From Symbiodinium microadriaticum (Eukaryota > Sar > Dinophyceae > Suessiales > Symbiodiniaceae): 64,000 nt of DNA. This document shows, piece by piece, positions 20,280 to 30,893 of the stretch (positions within the stretch are counted from its first letter, which is position 1; each line of letters starts with the position of its first letter). The notes below the pieces were generated by a model. The model searched no databases. It saw only the letters and a list, made by a program, of their open reading frames with translations, and was not told where the DNA came from. The stretch covers positions 443,127 to 507,126 of the forward strand of contig LSRX01000279.1 of assembly GCA_001939145.1 (NCBI GenBank). The letters run 5' to 3'. Both the position numbers and the translations under genes were made by a program.

Positions 20280-20937
20280 TATGACCCCGTAACCTTAGGG
20301 GCACTTACCCTTGAAACAGCAGGTTTCGGATCCTCAGGTAGGGTTTAGGGTTTCTCAGACTTTTGGGCTTTTAGGGTTTAGGGTCTAGGGGCTCAGGGTT
20401 TAGGGGATTAGGGTTTAAGGGACTTGGGTTTAGGGTTTAGGACTGGGGTTTGGGGTTCTTAGCGATTTGGGGGGTGTTGGGCTCGGGGCTTCAGGGTTTC
20501 AGGGCTTCAGGGGGTTTTACTGTTTGCTCCCTTCCCAGGCAAAGCCTCCGATGATCGCCAAATGCACCTTCGCTCACAGTTAGGGTCTGCCTCTGGATCC
20601 AAAATCCTACTGTTTTAGGGGCTTACAGCTACTATTCTGCGCAGAGTTTGGGGTTACAGGTAGGGTTTAAGATTTAGGGCTTAGGGGTTTTATTTCCTCA
20701 AGTGGCCAGGGCTTTTCGGACTTGAGGGTTCGAGTGCATAGGGGAAAAGGAAGCGTAGGGTGCGATACCGCCCTCCGCCCTGGCACTCCTCCATGCTCCC
20801 TTAAATTGGGGTGGAGAGGGTTGCAGGGTGGGAGGGGGTTTGCTTTTGAAGTAGTGTGTGGTGTGTGCACAGTAGTCCGTCGTTATCACCACACCAAACC
20901 CCCCGACCACACGCCGCAGCACTTCAGGAGTTGACAG

Positions 20938-21209
20938 TTAAACCGTCGTACCGACCGAACTGTGACTGGTGCGGAGTTGCAAACTCGACAGGGAAGAAAC
21001 TACCGGACCGAAGGCGGTAGGACTGTACGAAAACACCGTTAAGACCGTGTAACACGGAGGTCCGAGGTGCTTCCAACAATGCAGGGGACATGCCCACTGC
21101 CCCGCCACTGCTGCTGCTACTACTACTGCTACAGCTACAGCTACAGCTACAGCTACAGCTACAGCTACAGCTACAGCTACTGCTACTACTACTACTACTA
21201 CTACTACTG

Positions 21210-21254
<45 letters not shown>

Positions 21255-21521
21255 ATATTACCACTACCACTGCCACTCCCACTACCACTACCACTACCAC
21301 TACGGCTACGACTACTACTTCTATACTATTTCTACTACTGCTGCTGCTGCTGCTACTACTACTACTACTACTACTACTCCTACTACTGCTACTACTCCTA
21401 CTACTGCTACTACTATTCCTACTACTGCTACTCCTGCTACCACTGCGGCGACGACCACCATCACGAAGAGACCCCAGCAGACGGCACCCTGAATCCAAAG
21501 CATCCCCCTCTTGCCCCCTAA
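20938..21521. repeat. Compound triplet/hexamer microsatellite, open on both strands
   Basis: 21107-21470 is ACT triplets with eight ACAGCT hexamers and CCACTA units. The minus frame 21498-20938 reads Arg/Ser then Val/Ala runs and ends CYTVLTVFSYSPTAFGPVVS before a stop. The plus frame ends CGDDHHHEETPADGTL. Either end could be a scrap of coding sequence, but the repeat itself explains the length of the frames. Confidence 0.8.
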
Positions 21522-22039
21522 ACTCTTATGGTTTAGGGTAGTTTAGGGTTTAGGCTTTCGGGTTTACAGGCCTTAGCGATCTTCAGAGTTTGGGGTTAGG
21601 GGTAAACTCAAAATTCCCCCCCCCCCCCCCCCNGAGTCTTGAGAGGTTTTGGGCTGCTGGAAGCCTCCTGCAGGCTGCAGGCAACAGCCCACCAGCTTTG
21701 GATTCACAGTTCGGGTTCAAGGTTGAGAAGGATTAACCCTAAACCCTAAACCCTAAATCCGAATGTAGATTAAAGTAAGATTCAAACCCCGAATCCAATC
21801 CTCTCCTTTGTAAGTCCCGCCTCTCGCGGGGGCGTTTCTCCTAAGGGAGCTGAAAGGAAGGAACCTATACTATTCTAAATTTTAGGGTCGACATTGCGAT
21901 CCCCGTGTTTCTGCAACTCCCGAATCTTATTACATGTTTGCTGCCATTGGGGTTTAGGGGTTATAGGGTTTGGTACTGCAGACTCCACATGAGAAACCCT
22001 GAACCGATAAACCCTTTACATGATTACGACGACCCTAAA

Positions 22040-22153
22040 GGTAATATAGGGGCCTAAATAATTACCTATACTATTTTGGGCTCCTCATTAAAATTATAGT
22101 TTAATTAATGGGCCCCAAAACCCTATTCTAATTATTAAGGCTTCTACATTACC
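22040..22153. mobile_element. Hairpin element, family P
   Basis: The left arm GGTAATATAGGGGCCTAAAT pairs with the right arm ending CTTCTACATTACC. A second copy is at 41179-41273. Confidence 0.7.
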
Positions 22154-22176
22154 TAGAGTGTGTGGTGGTGATCATT

Positions 22177-22288
22177 CCCAGAGGGCCCATATATACGACT
22201 ATTATGGAATTAGGGCCCCAGAAGGCTATCCTTATTATGGTTTTGGGGGGCCTAGTTCTATAATAGTAGTATATCTGGAGCCTCCTGG
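22177..22288. mobile_element. Hairpin element, family C
   Basis: It starts CCCAGAGGGCCCATATATAC and ends in the inverted, degenerate copy. Other copies at 27809 and 63212. Confidence 0.75.
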
Positions 22289-23035
22289 AAAGATATTCCT
22301 TCATCCGATGAGCCGGGTTGGTTTAGGTTTAGGGTTTAGGGTTAAATTCCTAAACCCGAAATGTCCTAAACCTTACACCAGGGCTCATGGACCTGTCAAT
22401 ACTTAGTGCTCCAATACCAAACTTTTAAGCTTTTTTGGGGTTCTTGTAGTTTAGTAGTAATCTGCAAGTTCAACCTTTAGTTTCTGTACCTTATTGGGGG
22501 AGTATGAATACGATTCAGGGTTTTTTCGGTTTCGGGGCATGTTCCTCAACTTGTAGGGATCCTTGAGGCGATTCAAGTCATGCTCCTTGATGGCGGTTGT
22601 TTGGGGTAACTTACGTCTTTAGGCCTTTAAGGTTTGGGTGGAACGGAAATACGACGGGACTTTAAGCTCAGAGGCTTGCTATGTTCCCAAGATCCATGAC
22701 TCGATCCTAGGCCCTCCAAGGGGCAGTTTAAGAAAAAACATACACGGTTATAATACAGGGATCGGAATAGTTAGTACTATTGTACCACTAACGTGTAGCC
22801 CATATAGTTGTACTGTGATGTACCCCCACTTCCAAAAAACCCTAGGCTAATTATTAAGGCACCGATTGTACTAGATGGCTGTATGGTTCTGTTCTCTGTC
22901 TATGCTTCGGCGAAGTTCCAAAAGTCAGAAGTTGGCACAGAAACTAAGAGGGGCATTCTCAACCATTAAACCCTTAAACCCTAAACCTTAAACCGAAAGG
23001 TAGCACATCGCTGTAGGAGCCCTCACATTCCTTAC

Positions 23036-23140
23036 CCCAAGGGTCCTAAGTACTCAGATGGGGGAAAGTTGCCCAAACCATAATAGCAATTCCTATTATA
23101 GAAACCCTACATTCTACTATAGAGGTACTTTGGACCCTTT
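23036..23140. mobile_element. Hairpin element, family E
   Basis: Arms CCCCAAGGGTCCTAAGTACT and AGGTACTTTGGACCC, with the family-specific CCAAACCATAATAGCAATTC inside. Confidence 0.65.
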
Positions 23141-23313
23141 TTTATTATGAGTTATAAGATTATAAGGATCCTGAGACTGAGGAGTTTCCGGAGCTTCCAA
23201 AGTCTCTTTACTACCCTAAGGCTCTTATCGCTGTTATGGGCTTTGTAGGGGAAGGTTTGGACTTTGAGGGCTAGGGTTTGGGCTTTCACTATGGGGGTCC
23301 ATGAGCCTTAGGG

Positions 23314-23460
23314 TAAGGAATATGTTTTAAACCCTATTTGAGGGGTCCTACTGTAATCTATATAAGCTATGGTAAACTGCATTAAGGAATATGCCTTAAA
23401 CCATATTTAGGGGCTTATTGTAACGTGTACGAGCTATGATCCTCTGTATCAAGGAATATG
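23314..23460. repeat. Tandem repeat, about 68-bp period
   Basis: Units start TAAGGAATATG at 23314 and 23383 and CAAGGAATATG at 23450; each holds TTAAACC(C/A)TATTT and a degenerate ACGAGCTATG/ATAAGCTATG. About two and a fraction copies. Confidence 0.75.
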
Positions 23461-23467
23461 CGCAAAA

Positions 23468-23608
23468 ATGCACAAAAAGCAAAATACTCTGTATCACACA
23501 GTAGTCTTCGGGAGGCCTTCGGAAATCATGTGGCCTGAATTCAATGCCAGATTGTCGAAAGCGATAAGGTCAGATGATCCGATGTATGTATGGGGGTATG
23601 CCGTCTGA
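23468..23608 (+). CDS. Small ATG-started frame, 46 residues
   Basis: Reads MHKKQNTLYHTVVFGRPSEI, MWPEFNARLSKAIRSDDPMY and VWGYAV, then TGA. The start is the last unit of the 68-bp tandem repeat. A copy of the segment around its stop (TGATAcGTAAA...GCACCCCCA) recurs about 560 bp downstream. The composition is protein-like but the length is not statistically remarkable. Confidence 0.3.
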   Translation: MHKKQNTLYHTVVFGRPSEIMWPEFNARLSKAIRSDDPMYVWGYAV

Positions 23609-24320
23609 TACGTAAAAAACGATATACTGCACCCCCAAGGAACGATAAGCTCATTCGGTTCTCTCTCCCTCTTTCTTTATCTCTCGCTTTCTCTCAGTGT
23701 CCATGCATCCGGAGGCCCGGTTTAGAGTTTAGGGTTTAGGGGCCGAAGAAGGCTTCAAGGAGTGAACGAAAAATGAGATCAGGAGACACGGCCTGGAACG
23801 ATATTAAAGCGATATCAGAACGATCACCGAACTTTCCCAGCCCAAAGTAGGTACTATTTACAGACTTTAGACCCCAAAGTAGGTACTATTTGTATACTAG
23901 AGCCCTGAAGTTTCGGCAAGGGTGTCATGTCTGAACACTTTCCCACTCTTTATCGGAATCCTCTCTAAACCAGGCCTCTACCAACAACCGTCAAGTTTGT
24001 ACTGCATGGCAGAGCGGTCATGTCCTGGCGTGCTCTTCCACACGAGGATTTTCTTCGGACTTTGAGCGTGAGCTTGCGGGTGTTTAAGGGATCTTTCTCG
24101 ACATGACTCGACATGCCTGCCAAATACTTACTTTATGATGCTTCTGCCGCTGATGTCCGATTGATATGTAAAGCGATATACAGCACCCCCACAAACGATA
24201 CTATAAAGACAAAGACCGCTTTCGCATGAACGAATATTGCCCATCGCTCATATGCTTTACTTACACCATTTTTAAGAGTTTTGAGTGTAAGTTATATAAG
24301 CTATGTTCCTTGACTAGGTT

Positions 24321-24406
24321 CCTGAGTAGTGTTTTTTTGCCCTTTTCATTGTATGGTTCCCCCATAAAAAACTGCATAGCAGGAAAACGGGTACCCTGAT
24401 TATTAA
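24321..24406. mobile_element. Hairpin element, family L
   Basis: TTTTTTTGCCCTTTTCATTG at the left pairs with GCAGGAAAACGGGTACCC at the right. It is related to the sequence forming intron 1 of the RCC1-like gene at 46526-46643. Confidence 0.75.
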
Positions 24407-24733
24407 GGGGGGGGGTCACGCAGCAACCTATAAGCCTAAACCCTTAAACCCTCAAACCTAAACCCCTAAACGCTAAAACCTAAACCCTACAACCTAAACT
24501 CCTAAACCCTAAACCCCCTAAATCCTAGTTAATTAAGGCATGTTGGAAGATCTGGGTTTCACTGTGAGGCGGTCGCTTGACATCGAGGAAGCGGTCTTCT
24601 GGACAGCTGATTTTTTTTCTAGTCCTGGTCCTTAGGGAATCGTAGCCACTGGTACTCAGAGACTCCAAATCCCCGCGGTGGAGGAACATTCCTAGTTGTA
24701 ATAAGGACACCTCTGTAGTTTAAGGATGTTGAA

Positions 24734-24734
<1 letters not shown>

Positions 24735-24766
<32 letters not shown>
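24735..24766. repeat. TA microsatellite
   Basis: About 15 TA units. Confidence 0.95.
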
Positions 24767-24767
<1 letters not shown>

Positions 24768-25014
24768 GGATTTCCATCCCTCGTAGTTGCGGAACATTCC
24801 TAACTGTAATCTGGATCCCTCAGGATCCCGCTGTAGTTTAAGGTGCAGACTCTCAGATGCCAGAGTTTTGGAGTCTATGGGTGCGTGCTGGTGCTCAGCA
24901 ACAACGACATCTTTAAACCCTAAGCGTCCTGGAGCGCTCGAGGTCTGGGTTGGCAAATGTTTCAGGGTTCCTTGTAATACGATTTCCTTGCATAAGATAA
25001 GCCCTTAGACAGTA

Positions 25015-25130
25015 GGTGTTCTCGGGTCTAGGGATGTACCCGTATATAAATAGGTCCTTTAGGGTCTAGGGATATCTCCGTACATAAGTCCGTAAAAAGG
25101 TAGGTTCTTGAGGGTCTTGGGATATATAGC
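25015..25130. repeat. Short tandem repeat, three diverged units
   Basis: Three units carry the form AGGTxCTTxAGGGTCTxGGGATxT, separated by CCGTATATAAA-type linkers. They resemble the arms of hairpin family O (AAAAAGGTAGGTTCTT). Confidence 0.6.
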
Positions 25131-25376
25131 GGCGTGATAAATTGGCAACCGGCTTTGGGCAAAACGGGAAGGTTCAACTGGGTTTTAGAACGGCTACTTT
25201 GAATAGTGGTCCTAGAGGGTTTAGTAGCCTGTCCCACGACCCACTTCCAAACACACGGCACTGTAGCAGGAGTTTCGGCACATTTTATCCCTAAACATTA
25301 CAGAATAGTAAGTTATGACAGCTATGACCCATTATTTTTCATGTAACCCCTAGACAGTAAGCGTTTGGATCCCCAG

Positions 25377-25436
25377 GACGCTCTCAACCCTCGCGTTGCT
25401 TACCTCGCGCTCTCAACAGAAATGCTGAGATTTTGA
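25377..25436 (+). CDS. Candidate terminal exon
   Basis: After GGATCCCCAG the frame reads DALNPRVAYLALSTEMLRF and stops. 20 codons; weak. Confidence 0.2.
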   Translation, partial: DALNPRVAYLALSTEMLRF

Positions 25437-25636
25437 CAAGAGCGCTAGACCTGCGGTGCCTCGCCTTTTGCACGAGTGCCCATGTGCGAAGCCCCTGCAA
25501 CCTTAAATCTCAAGCAGTACCTTCAAATCCCTGCAACTTAATGTTTCAGCAGTTACCTAATCTTTCAAGGTTACTTTAGAGTTTCTGGGTTCTTTAATTT
25601 AAACTTTGTTAGAGTAATGGTTATGCTTTGTATACC

Positions 25637-25752
25637 GACTAACTAGGGTAACTAGGGTTATAGGTAAAATAACTATACGTACGTATAACTACATATAGCC
25701 CCAATTATGGTGTTTAGAACTGTAGTTACTAAGACCCATGTCCCTCCAAGTA
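25637..25752. mobile_element. Hairpin element, family F (left arm decayed)
   Basis: ACTAGGGTTATAGGTAA on the left, CTAAGACCCATGTCCCTCCA on the right. Confidence 0.6.
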
Positions 25753-25819
25753 GCTTCCGTCTCAGTCACCAGAAAAACCTAGGAACGCCCTCATCCCTAA
25801 ACGAGTCCCTATACCCTAG

Positions 25820-25885
25820 TAGCAGTAGTGGTGGTAGTAGTAGTAGTAGTAGTAGCAGTAGCAGCAGCAACAGCAAGCAGTAGTA
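25820..25885. repeat. GTA/GCA triplet microsatellite
   Basis: Runs of AGTAGT and AGCAGC triplets. Downstream to 26020 a plus frame is open but unrecognised. Confidence 0.9.
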
Positions 25886-26439
25886 GACCTAGCCTTTCAT
25901 ACTCCCCTTATTGCACTATTCTGCCCGAAGCCCTTCTTCTCATCCTCGAGGCCCTTATCAGAATCCTGCATAACACCACAACCCCTCAAAAGAACGAACT
26001 TACCCTAAACCCTGTATTATGATTCAGGGCTGACCCTAAACCCTGAACCCCTAGCCTCTAAACCCTAAGCCACAAACTTGGTCCAAAGCTCAGTCGTTTG
26101 CCATTCCGCAAGATTCGATGTGTGGTTTAAAGGGTTCCTTTCAGGCTTCCTTGAAGGATTCCGGCAGGATTCCTGTACGGGCTCTGGAAGTGTTCTGTAA
26201 GTGATTGCTAGAGGGTTGTACTGGGTCTAAGTTCAGGGTTTTGTAGGGTCCATGTACCCATTAATACAGTATAAAATTGCGTATCGACGTCGCAATAGAT
26301 GGACTCGCTTTGAAGCCCAGAGTTTAGGGCTTCGAGGATTTAGGGTTCTAAGCTTTCAGGTTTTGGGGTTTAGGCAATGACATTAAGCTTAGAATTTTGG
26401 GGGAAGGGACGTTTACTCTCGGTGCCACCTGGTTCCGGC

Positions 26440-27110
26440 ACCTCTTTAAGAAGAACGGGGGTCCTGGTAAACCCTAAACCCCTAAACCCTAAACCCCTAA
26501 ACCCTAAACCCCTAAACCCTAAACCCTAAACCCTAAAAGGAGACCGACCCAACTGTCATGGGCTTCTCAAAGTGCGGGGATCTGCCTGCTCATGTCCTGC
26601 CGAGGCAGAACTTTCAAGATCACTGCCTAAACTAACCCTCTTCCCAAGGCCCCTGAAAATCCGAAGCCTCGAAATCTTTACCATCTCCCTTAAAGCTTGA
26701 CCGCCGTCATCACAGCGAAGCTGAGATGTCGACGGTGAGAGTGCGAGTCTTTTTAGGGCACCTGGCCGGCTTGTGGGTGAACCTAAACCCTTGAACACTG
26801 CACCCTAAGCCCAAAACCCTTGTGTGAAATTGGCCAAGAGGAGGCAGAAAATGTGCCACCGCGTTGGACTTGATACCGAAATCCTTACTAACCTCCCGTG
26901 GCACTAAGCTGTTGAAACCCGATTCTACGTATTCTGGCATATCTTCCTATATGCTTATTGTATAGTATCTTGTCCAAAACCCTACTCTAAGTATTAAAAT
27001 AACAGCACAATCGTCGAGACGTAACTCAAGCGCTTGTCCGCAGGGTCCAGAACATCTGAGGAACCTTGCATGTTGTTGGTCAGTTATGTCTTATGCCGAA
27101 TGCTCTCTCT
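26440..27110 (-). CDS. Coding-like island interrupted by telomere-type sequence
   Basis: From 26940 down, the minus strand reads [40 protein letters not shown]. It then runs into about 45 bp of degenerate TTTAGGG-type sequence (26765-26815), and continues in one of two open frames, either [20 protein letters not shown]...or [20 protein letters not shown]. The telomere-type piece behaves like an insert or an unusual intron between two coding pieces. Left of 26540 is a CCCTAAA block (26468-26536). Function unknown. Confidence 0.3.
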
Positions 27111-27228
27111 CTCTCTCTCTCCCTGTATCTATGTACATAAAGTATTCAATATACAAATAAATATATATATATATATACCCAAATATATTTATACATATAC
27201 AGATGTTTGTGTGTGTATATATATATAC

Positions 27229-27295
<67 letters not shown>

Positions 27296-27440
27296 CACAT
27301 ATATATATACATATATATATATGTACTTATAGAGAGAAAGAGGGTGTGTGTATACATTTGTATGTATGTGTATATGTATATATATATACACATAAATATA
27401 AATACATATATATATAGATAGATATACAGACAGACACACA
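27104..27440. repeat. CT run and TA/TATACA microsatellite
   Basis: A TCTC run (27104-27121) and then TA-rich repeats with TACA interruptions to 27440. The long Tyr/Ile frames here are artefacts. Confidence 0.95.
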
Positions 27441-27808
27441 TAGGTACACACATGTGTACGTACCCAGGCCTTCAATTGTGTTACTTTTTGCAGAGCCCGT
27501 TTTTGTAATTAGGGCCCTCGCAATACATAAGACACTCATAACTAATACACTTAAGAGTCGGGGTAGCGTGGGGTTTTCGAGCCACGCGCCTCTACAGGTG
27601 GTGCCATTTGAGGGTTGTGACCCTAAACCCTAAACCCTGAACTAAACCCTAAGCCCTACTCCACAAAGCCTGAGGTTCCAAACTAATGCACCGACTGAGG
27701 CACAAACAGGGATTCTTTAAGGGGTTCCTTTACGGTTCTGTAAGGGTTCTATAAGGGCTTTAAGGTTTAGAGTTTAGGGGTTAAGGGTGCTTCGGCACCA
27801 AAGACCAG

Positions 27809-27917
27809 TTAAAAGCTACTACTGTGGAATTAGGTTCCCCATCCAAACTGATTAGAATGGTCTTAGGGGGCCCAACTCATCTTTCCATACTGGTAGTATA
27901 TATGGGCCCTCTGGGTA
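27809..27917. mobile_element. Hairpin element, family C (left arm decayed)
   Basis: The right end TAGTATATATGGGCCCTCTG matches the start of the 22177 copy in reverse; the left shares CTACTACTGTGGAATTAGG. Confidence 0.65.
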
Positions 27918-28511
27918 ACAGTTAAGATAGGGTTCCATTTCTTCAAGCAGGAATAGGTGGTCCTAAATGACACAACTTTACTTCGCTTTCGACCCTCCGC
28001 TAGTTTACCCAGAATCTTGGGGTTAGGGTTTCGGGTTTTAGGTTTCGGGTTTTAGGGTTTTGGGTTTGGGGTTTAGTCGGGTTGTCGGGGTATTTAGGGT
28101 TTTAGGGTTTAGAATTTCGGGTTAACCAGAATCTCGACCCTCGCTGCTTACTGAAAGCCATCTGGTAGACTCGTGCATCTAGGAGGAACCCTAAACCCTA
28201 AACACCCAAACCAAACTCCAAACCGCAAACCCTCAACCCTAAACCCTAAACACCCAAACCTTCAACCCTCAACCCCAAGCCCTAAACCCTACAGCCTATA
28301 GCATCTAGGAAAGCCCAAAACCAGAAAGTCCGAACACTTAAACCCGTCATCTGCAACGCTAAACTCCTACATAGCACCCCAGGGTCTAGCTATTCGGGTT
28401 TAGGGCTTTAGGTTTGTAGGTTTTTCGGGTTCAGGGTTTTAGGGTTTAGGGTTTTAGGGGTTAGGGTTTAATTAGGGTTTAGGGTTTTAGGCGTTAGGGT
28501 TTAGGGTTTAG

Positions 28512-28652
28512 GAACGCATTGAAGAGCTGCGTGAGAACCCTAAACCCGACCACGAAGAACGAGTCGAATCCCCCGCGGCCAGTCTGTCATGCTCCGAGCC
28601 TGCAAGGAAAAACGACAAGGAACAGCTTGGGTTCAGCGTTTTTAGGGTTTAG
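28512..28652 (+). CDS. Exon-sized coding-like island
   Basis: It begins immediately after TTTAG of a telomere-type array (which could act as an acceptor AG). It reads ERIEELRENPKPDHEERVES, PAASLSCSEPARKNDKEQLG, then runs into TTTAGGG and stops (FSVFRV). An internal AACCCTAAACCC is translated as NPKP. Hydrophilic, Glu/Arg/Lys-rich; family unknown. Confidence 0.35.
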   Translation, partial: ERIEELRENPKPDHEERVESPAASLSCSEPARKNDKEQLGFSVFRV

Positions 28653-29182
28653 TTTTTAATGTGGCAGGGGTTTAAATTCATGCAGGGTTTGGGGCCAGGG
28701 TCTGGGGTCTAAGGTCTAGTGACTTGGGTTTAGGGAAATGGGTGTAGACCCAAAGATAGGAACAGTGTTAAAGCAAAATGCACTGGGTTTAGGACTTTCG
28801 GGTCGATGGTATCAGGTGCATCGGAAAGTGGTTTAGGGGTTTTGGGTTTAGTGGTTTAGGGTTTAGGGGTTAGGGTTTAGGGTTTCGGGGCCTAGGAAAA
28901 AAACTCTAAATCCATAACCCAAAACCCTTTACCTTCAAAACGGGTCTAGGGACAAGGACTCGGGGTTTGTTTTTGTTGGACGACGGCCCGACTATGGACT
29001 ATGCAGAGACGCGGCTTAGGGTTTAGGTTTGAGGGGTTTTGGACCTAGGATAATTGTTTCTGAATGATTGAATCTTACATGTCAGGGTAGTCTACACCAC
29101 GAGGTGTGAGAGGTTGAATCTTGTATTTCCTTTTGGGTTTTAGTTACCAAGGGGTTAAAGGATCAAAGAAAAGAGTTATGCA

Positions 29183-29401
29183 CTACTGTGGATGAGCGTT
29201 GTTTTTCCGGCGGGGCTCGGGGTGTCGCCCCAGAGTCTTCATTCTTATATTGAAGTCTTCCGCGAGTCCTGCGTGGCTGTCCAACATGACCCTGACGAAT
29301 GTGCACTCATCAACTAGTGAGGTAGCACCATAGGCGTAGTACGAGAAAGGGGCGTGATATAAGCTTGGACCCGTTTTACTGAGGTCCAGATTAGAATTCA
29401 A
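29183..29401 (-). CDS. Coding-like fragment
   Basis: A minus-strand frame of 72 codons with ATG. It reads TSLVDECTFVRVMLDSHAGL, AEDFNIRMKTLGRHPEPRRK and NNAHPQ. It lies just downstream of the minus-strand fragment at 29509-29667 and may belong to the same broken gene. Confidence 0.35.
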   Translation of the reverse strand: MNSNLDLSKTGPSLYHAPFSYYAYGATSLVDECTFVRVMLDSHAGLAEDFNIRMKTLGRHPEPRRKNNAHPQ

Positions 29402-29508
29402 CGTTTGTTTTTACATCCACTCTCCGGTTGTTTTTGGCGGTCTGGTCTTGCGTTCCCATGAGTGCACCATGATGCACCATCACCGCTCGCTCGGAACGGC
29501 GGAGGTTC

Positions 29509-29667
29509 TCAACACGGTGCTATCTTGCATGGCTCCTCAATCATGACAAGTTGCTCTTTTGCGACATAGCACAGGACCGTATCCGGTCTGTCTAGCCACA
29601 CTTGCTCATACACAGTTGCAGACATGCCTTCCGGCTGCCTGCCAATGTCTATACCTACAATATCTGA
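29509..29667 (-). CDS. Coding-like fragment
   Basis: A minus-strand frame of 52 codons. It reads IGRQPEGMSATVYEQVWLDR, PDTVLCYVAKEQLVMIEEPC and KIAPC, then TGA. The upstream limit is TAG/TCAGAT. This is one of the most protein-like fragments in the mosaic, but I cannot place it in a family. Confidence 0.4.
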   Translation of the reverse strand, partial: SDIVGIDIGRQPEGMSATVYEQVWLDRPDTVLCYVAKEQLVMIEEPCKIAPC

Positions 29668-29978
29668 CTACATGAAGAAAACCCTAGAGCCCTACAATCC
29701 TAAAGCCCTAAGCCCTAAAGCCCTGAAAACCCAAAACCCCTTAACCCCTAACCCGGACGTACCTCTAGAGACGTCCTAAAGCCTTGAACCGGAACCATCC
29801 CAATGGCCCAAACCTTAAGCCCTCGACCCCTGTTTTCTTTTTTAGGGTTTAGGGTGTAGGGTTTCGGGTTTAGGGGGCGTTACATTGCTGACAACCTCCG
29901 GTCATGCGCGCAGACTGTTTAAACCCAGCTTTGAAGCAGCAGAGAGCCGGACCGCAGACAAAGTGCCAGGTTTAGGCA

Positions 29979-30092
29979 TAACCCTAAGGGTCCATGTGCC
30001 CAAAGAGGTATACTTAAGCCTTAAAGTAGTCCCTATATGGGTACTTTAGGGTCAAAGTATACTCATGTGGATACATGGACCCTTAGGGTAAG
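29979..30092. mobile_element. Hairpin element, family D
   Basis: Arms TAACCCTAAGGGTCCATGTG and ACATGGACCCTTAGGGTA; near-perfect hairpin of about 114 bp. Confidence 0.85.
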
Positions 30093-30196
30093 GAAGCTTA
30101 TTACGAAGACCCTAAACCCAAACCTTAGACCTTAAAACCACTAAACCTTAAACCCTAAACCCTAAACCCTAAAAGCCCTCAAAGCCCTAATCGTAG

Positions 30197-30352
30197 AAGA
30201 AGGATCCTGCAATTCCTTTAGGCTTTCTTGAGATTAGAGGCAGAGATTTCGGGGTCCTTGAAGCTGCTGTTGATGAAAAACATACTGGACACCTAAGACC
30301 CTCAGGGCCCATTCGCCCAAATTTTTTTTTGGCCCCCAACGTAGCTATATAG
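30197..30352 (+). CDS. Coding-like fragment running into a hairpin element
   Basis: Between an in-frame TAG (30194) and TAG (30350), the frame reads KKDPAIPLGFLEIRGRDFGV and LEAAVDEKHTGHLRPSGPIR. The last codons lie in sequence related to hairpin families D and J. Confidence 0.3.
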   Translation, partial: KKDPAIPLGFLEIRGRDFGVLEAAVDEKHTGHLRPSGPIRPNFFLAPNVAI

Positions 30353-30372
30353 GGACTACTTTAAGGCCAAAG

Positions 30373-30455
30373 TATATGGGTAGTTCTCTAACTTCGGGTC
30401 CCTTTTTCGGTCCCCTAAATAGTACGGCACCCCTATAAAAAGGACCCTAATTTTA
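30373..30455. mobile_element. Hairpin element, family J, partial
   Basis: ATGGGTAGTTCTCTAACTTC and TAGTACGGCACCCCTATAAA match family J (45927, 60598, 61023). An inverted AATTTAGAGAACTACCCATG lies at 30991-31010 beyond the gap. Confidence 0.55.
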
Positions 30456-30456
30456 A

Positions 30457-30573
30457 ACGCTGCGCGTCGTCCGCCTCGGCCCGGCCGTATGTTGGGAGGA
30501 AGACATGATGCCAGGTCTGAGGCTTTTGCTTTCGCAGGATATCGGGGTGCAGCGTCTGCGGGGTGAAGAGTGA
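30457..30573 (+). CDS. Coding-like fragment
   Basis: Reads TLRVVRLGPAVCWEEDMMPG then LRLLLSQDIGVQRLRGEE and TGA. It starts directly after the family J-related sequence (30373-30455) and ends 25 bp before the assembly gap. Confidence 0.35.
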   Translation, partial: TLRVVRLGPAVCWEEDMMPGLRLLLSQDIGVQRLRGEE

Positions 30574-30598
30574 TAGGGTTTGTGCATAGACAAACTAT

Positions 30599-30893
30599 NN
30601 NNNNNNNNNNNNNNNNNNNNNNNNNNNNNNNNNNNNNNNNNNNNNNNNNNNNNNNNNNNNNNNNNNNNNNNNNNNNNNNNNNNNNNNNNNNNNNNNNNNN
30701 NNNNNNNNNNNNNNNNNNNNNNNNNNNNNNNNNNNNNNNNNNNNNNNNNNNNNNNNNNNNNNNNNNNNNNNNNNNNNNNNNNNNNNNNNNNNNNNNNNNN
30801 NNNNNNNNNNNNNNNNNNNNNNNNNNNNNNNNNNNNNNNNNNNNNNNNNNNNNNNNNNNNNNNNNNNNNNNNNNNNNNNNNNNNNNNNNNNNN
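30599..30893. other. Assembly gap
   Basis: A run of 295 Ns between inverted pieces of hairpin family J. Confidence 0.99.

Larger units (their letters stand above)
18741..20660. repeat. Telomere-motif mosaic
   Basis: CCCTAAA-type at 18915-18970 and 19190-19350, TTTAGGG-type at 19435-19590, 19940-20170 and 20340-20510. A short plus frame at 18966-19064 (KVPFDDLAAMVPDAPLPGGG) and one after a CCTTCCCAG acceptor at 20539 are possible exon scraps. Confidence 0.8.
21522..24530. repeat. Telomere-motif-poor unique stretch with repeats
   Basis: A poly-C run (21618-21632, then N) is followed by mostly unique sequence with scattered TTTAGGG motifs, hairpin elements, a 68-bp tandem repeat and a duplicated 44-bp segment (about 23606 and 24168). 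24435-24530 is CCCTAAA-type. No gene recognised apart from small frames. Confidence 0.7.
27441..30598. repeat. Telomere-motif mosaic with coding-like islands
   Basis: TTTAGGG-type at 28020-28120, 28390-28510 and 28830-28890; CCCTAAA-type at 28190-28300, 29690-29750 and 30110-30190. The coding-like islands inside are listed separately. Confidence 0.8.

Noticed and set aside
20938..21521. Long open frames (186 and 143 codons) rich in Ser, Val, Leu or Gln
   Set aside because: They are produced by ACT and ACAGCT microsatellites; only the short non-repetitive ends could be coding.
27034..27475. Tyr/Ile-rich frames over 100 codons on both strands
   Set aside because: Translation of TA/TACA microsatellite DNA.
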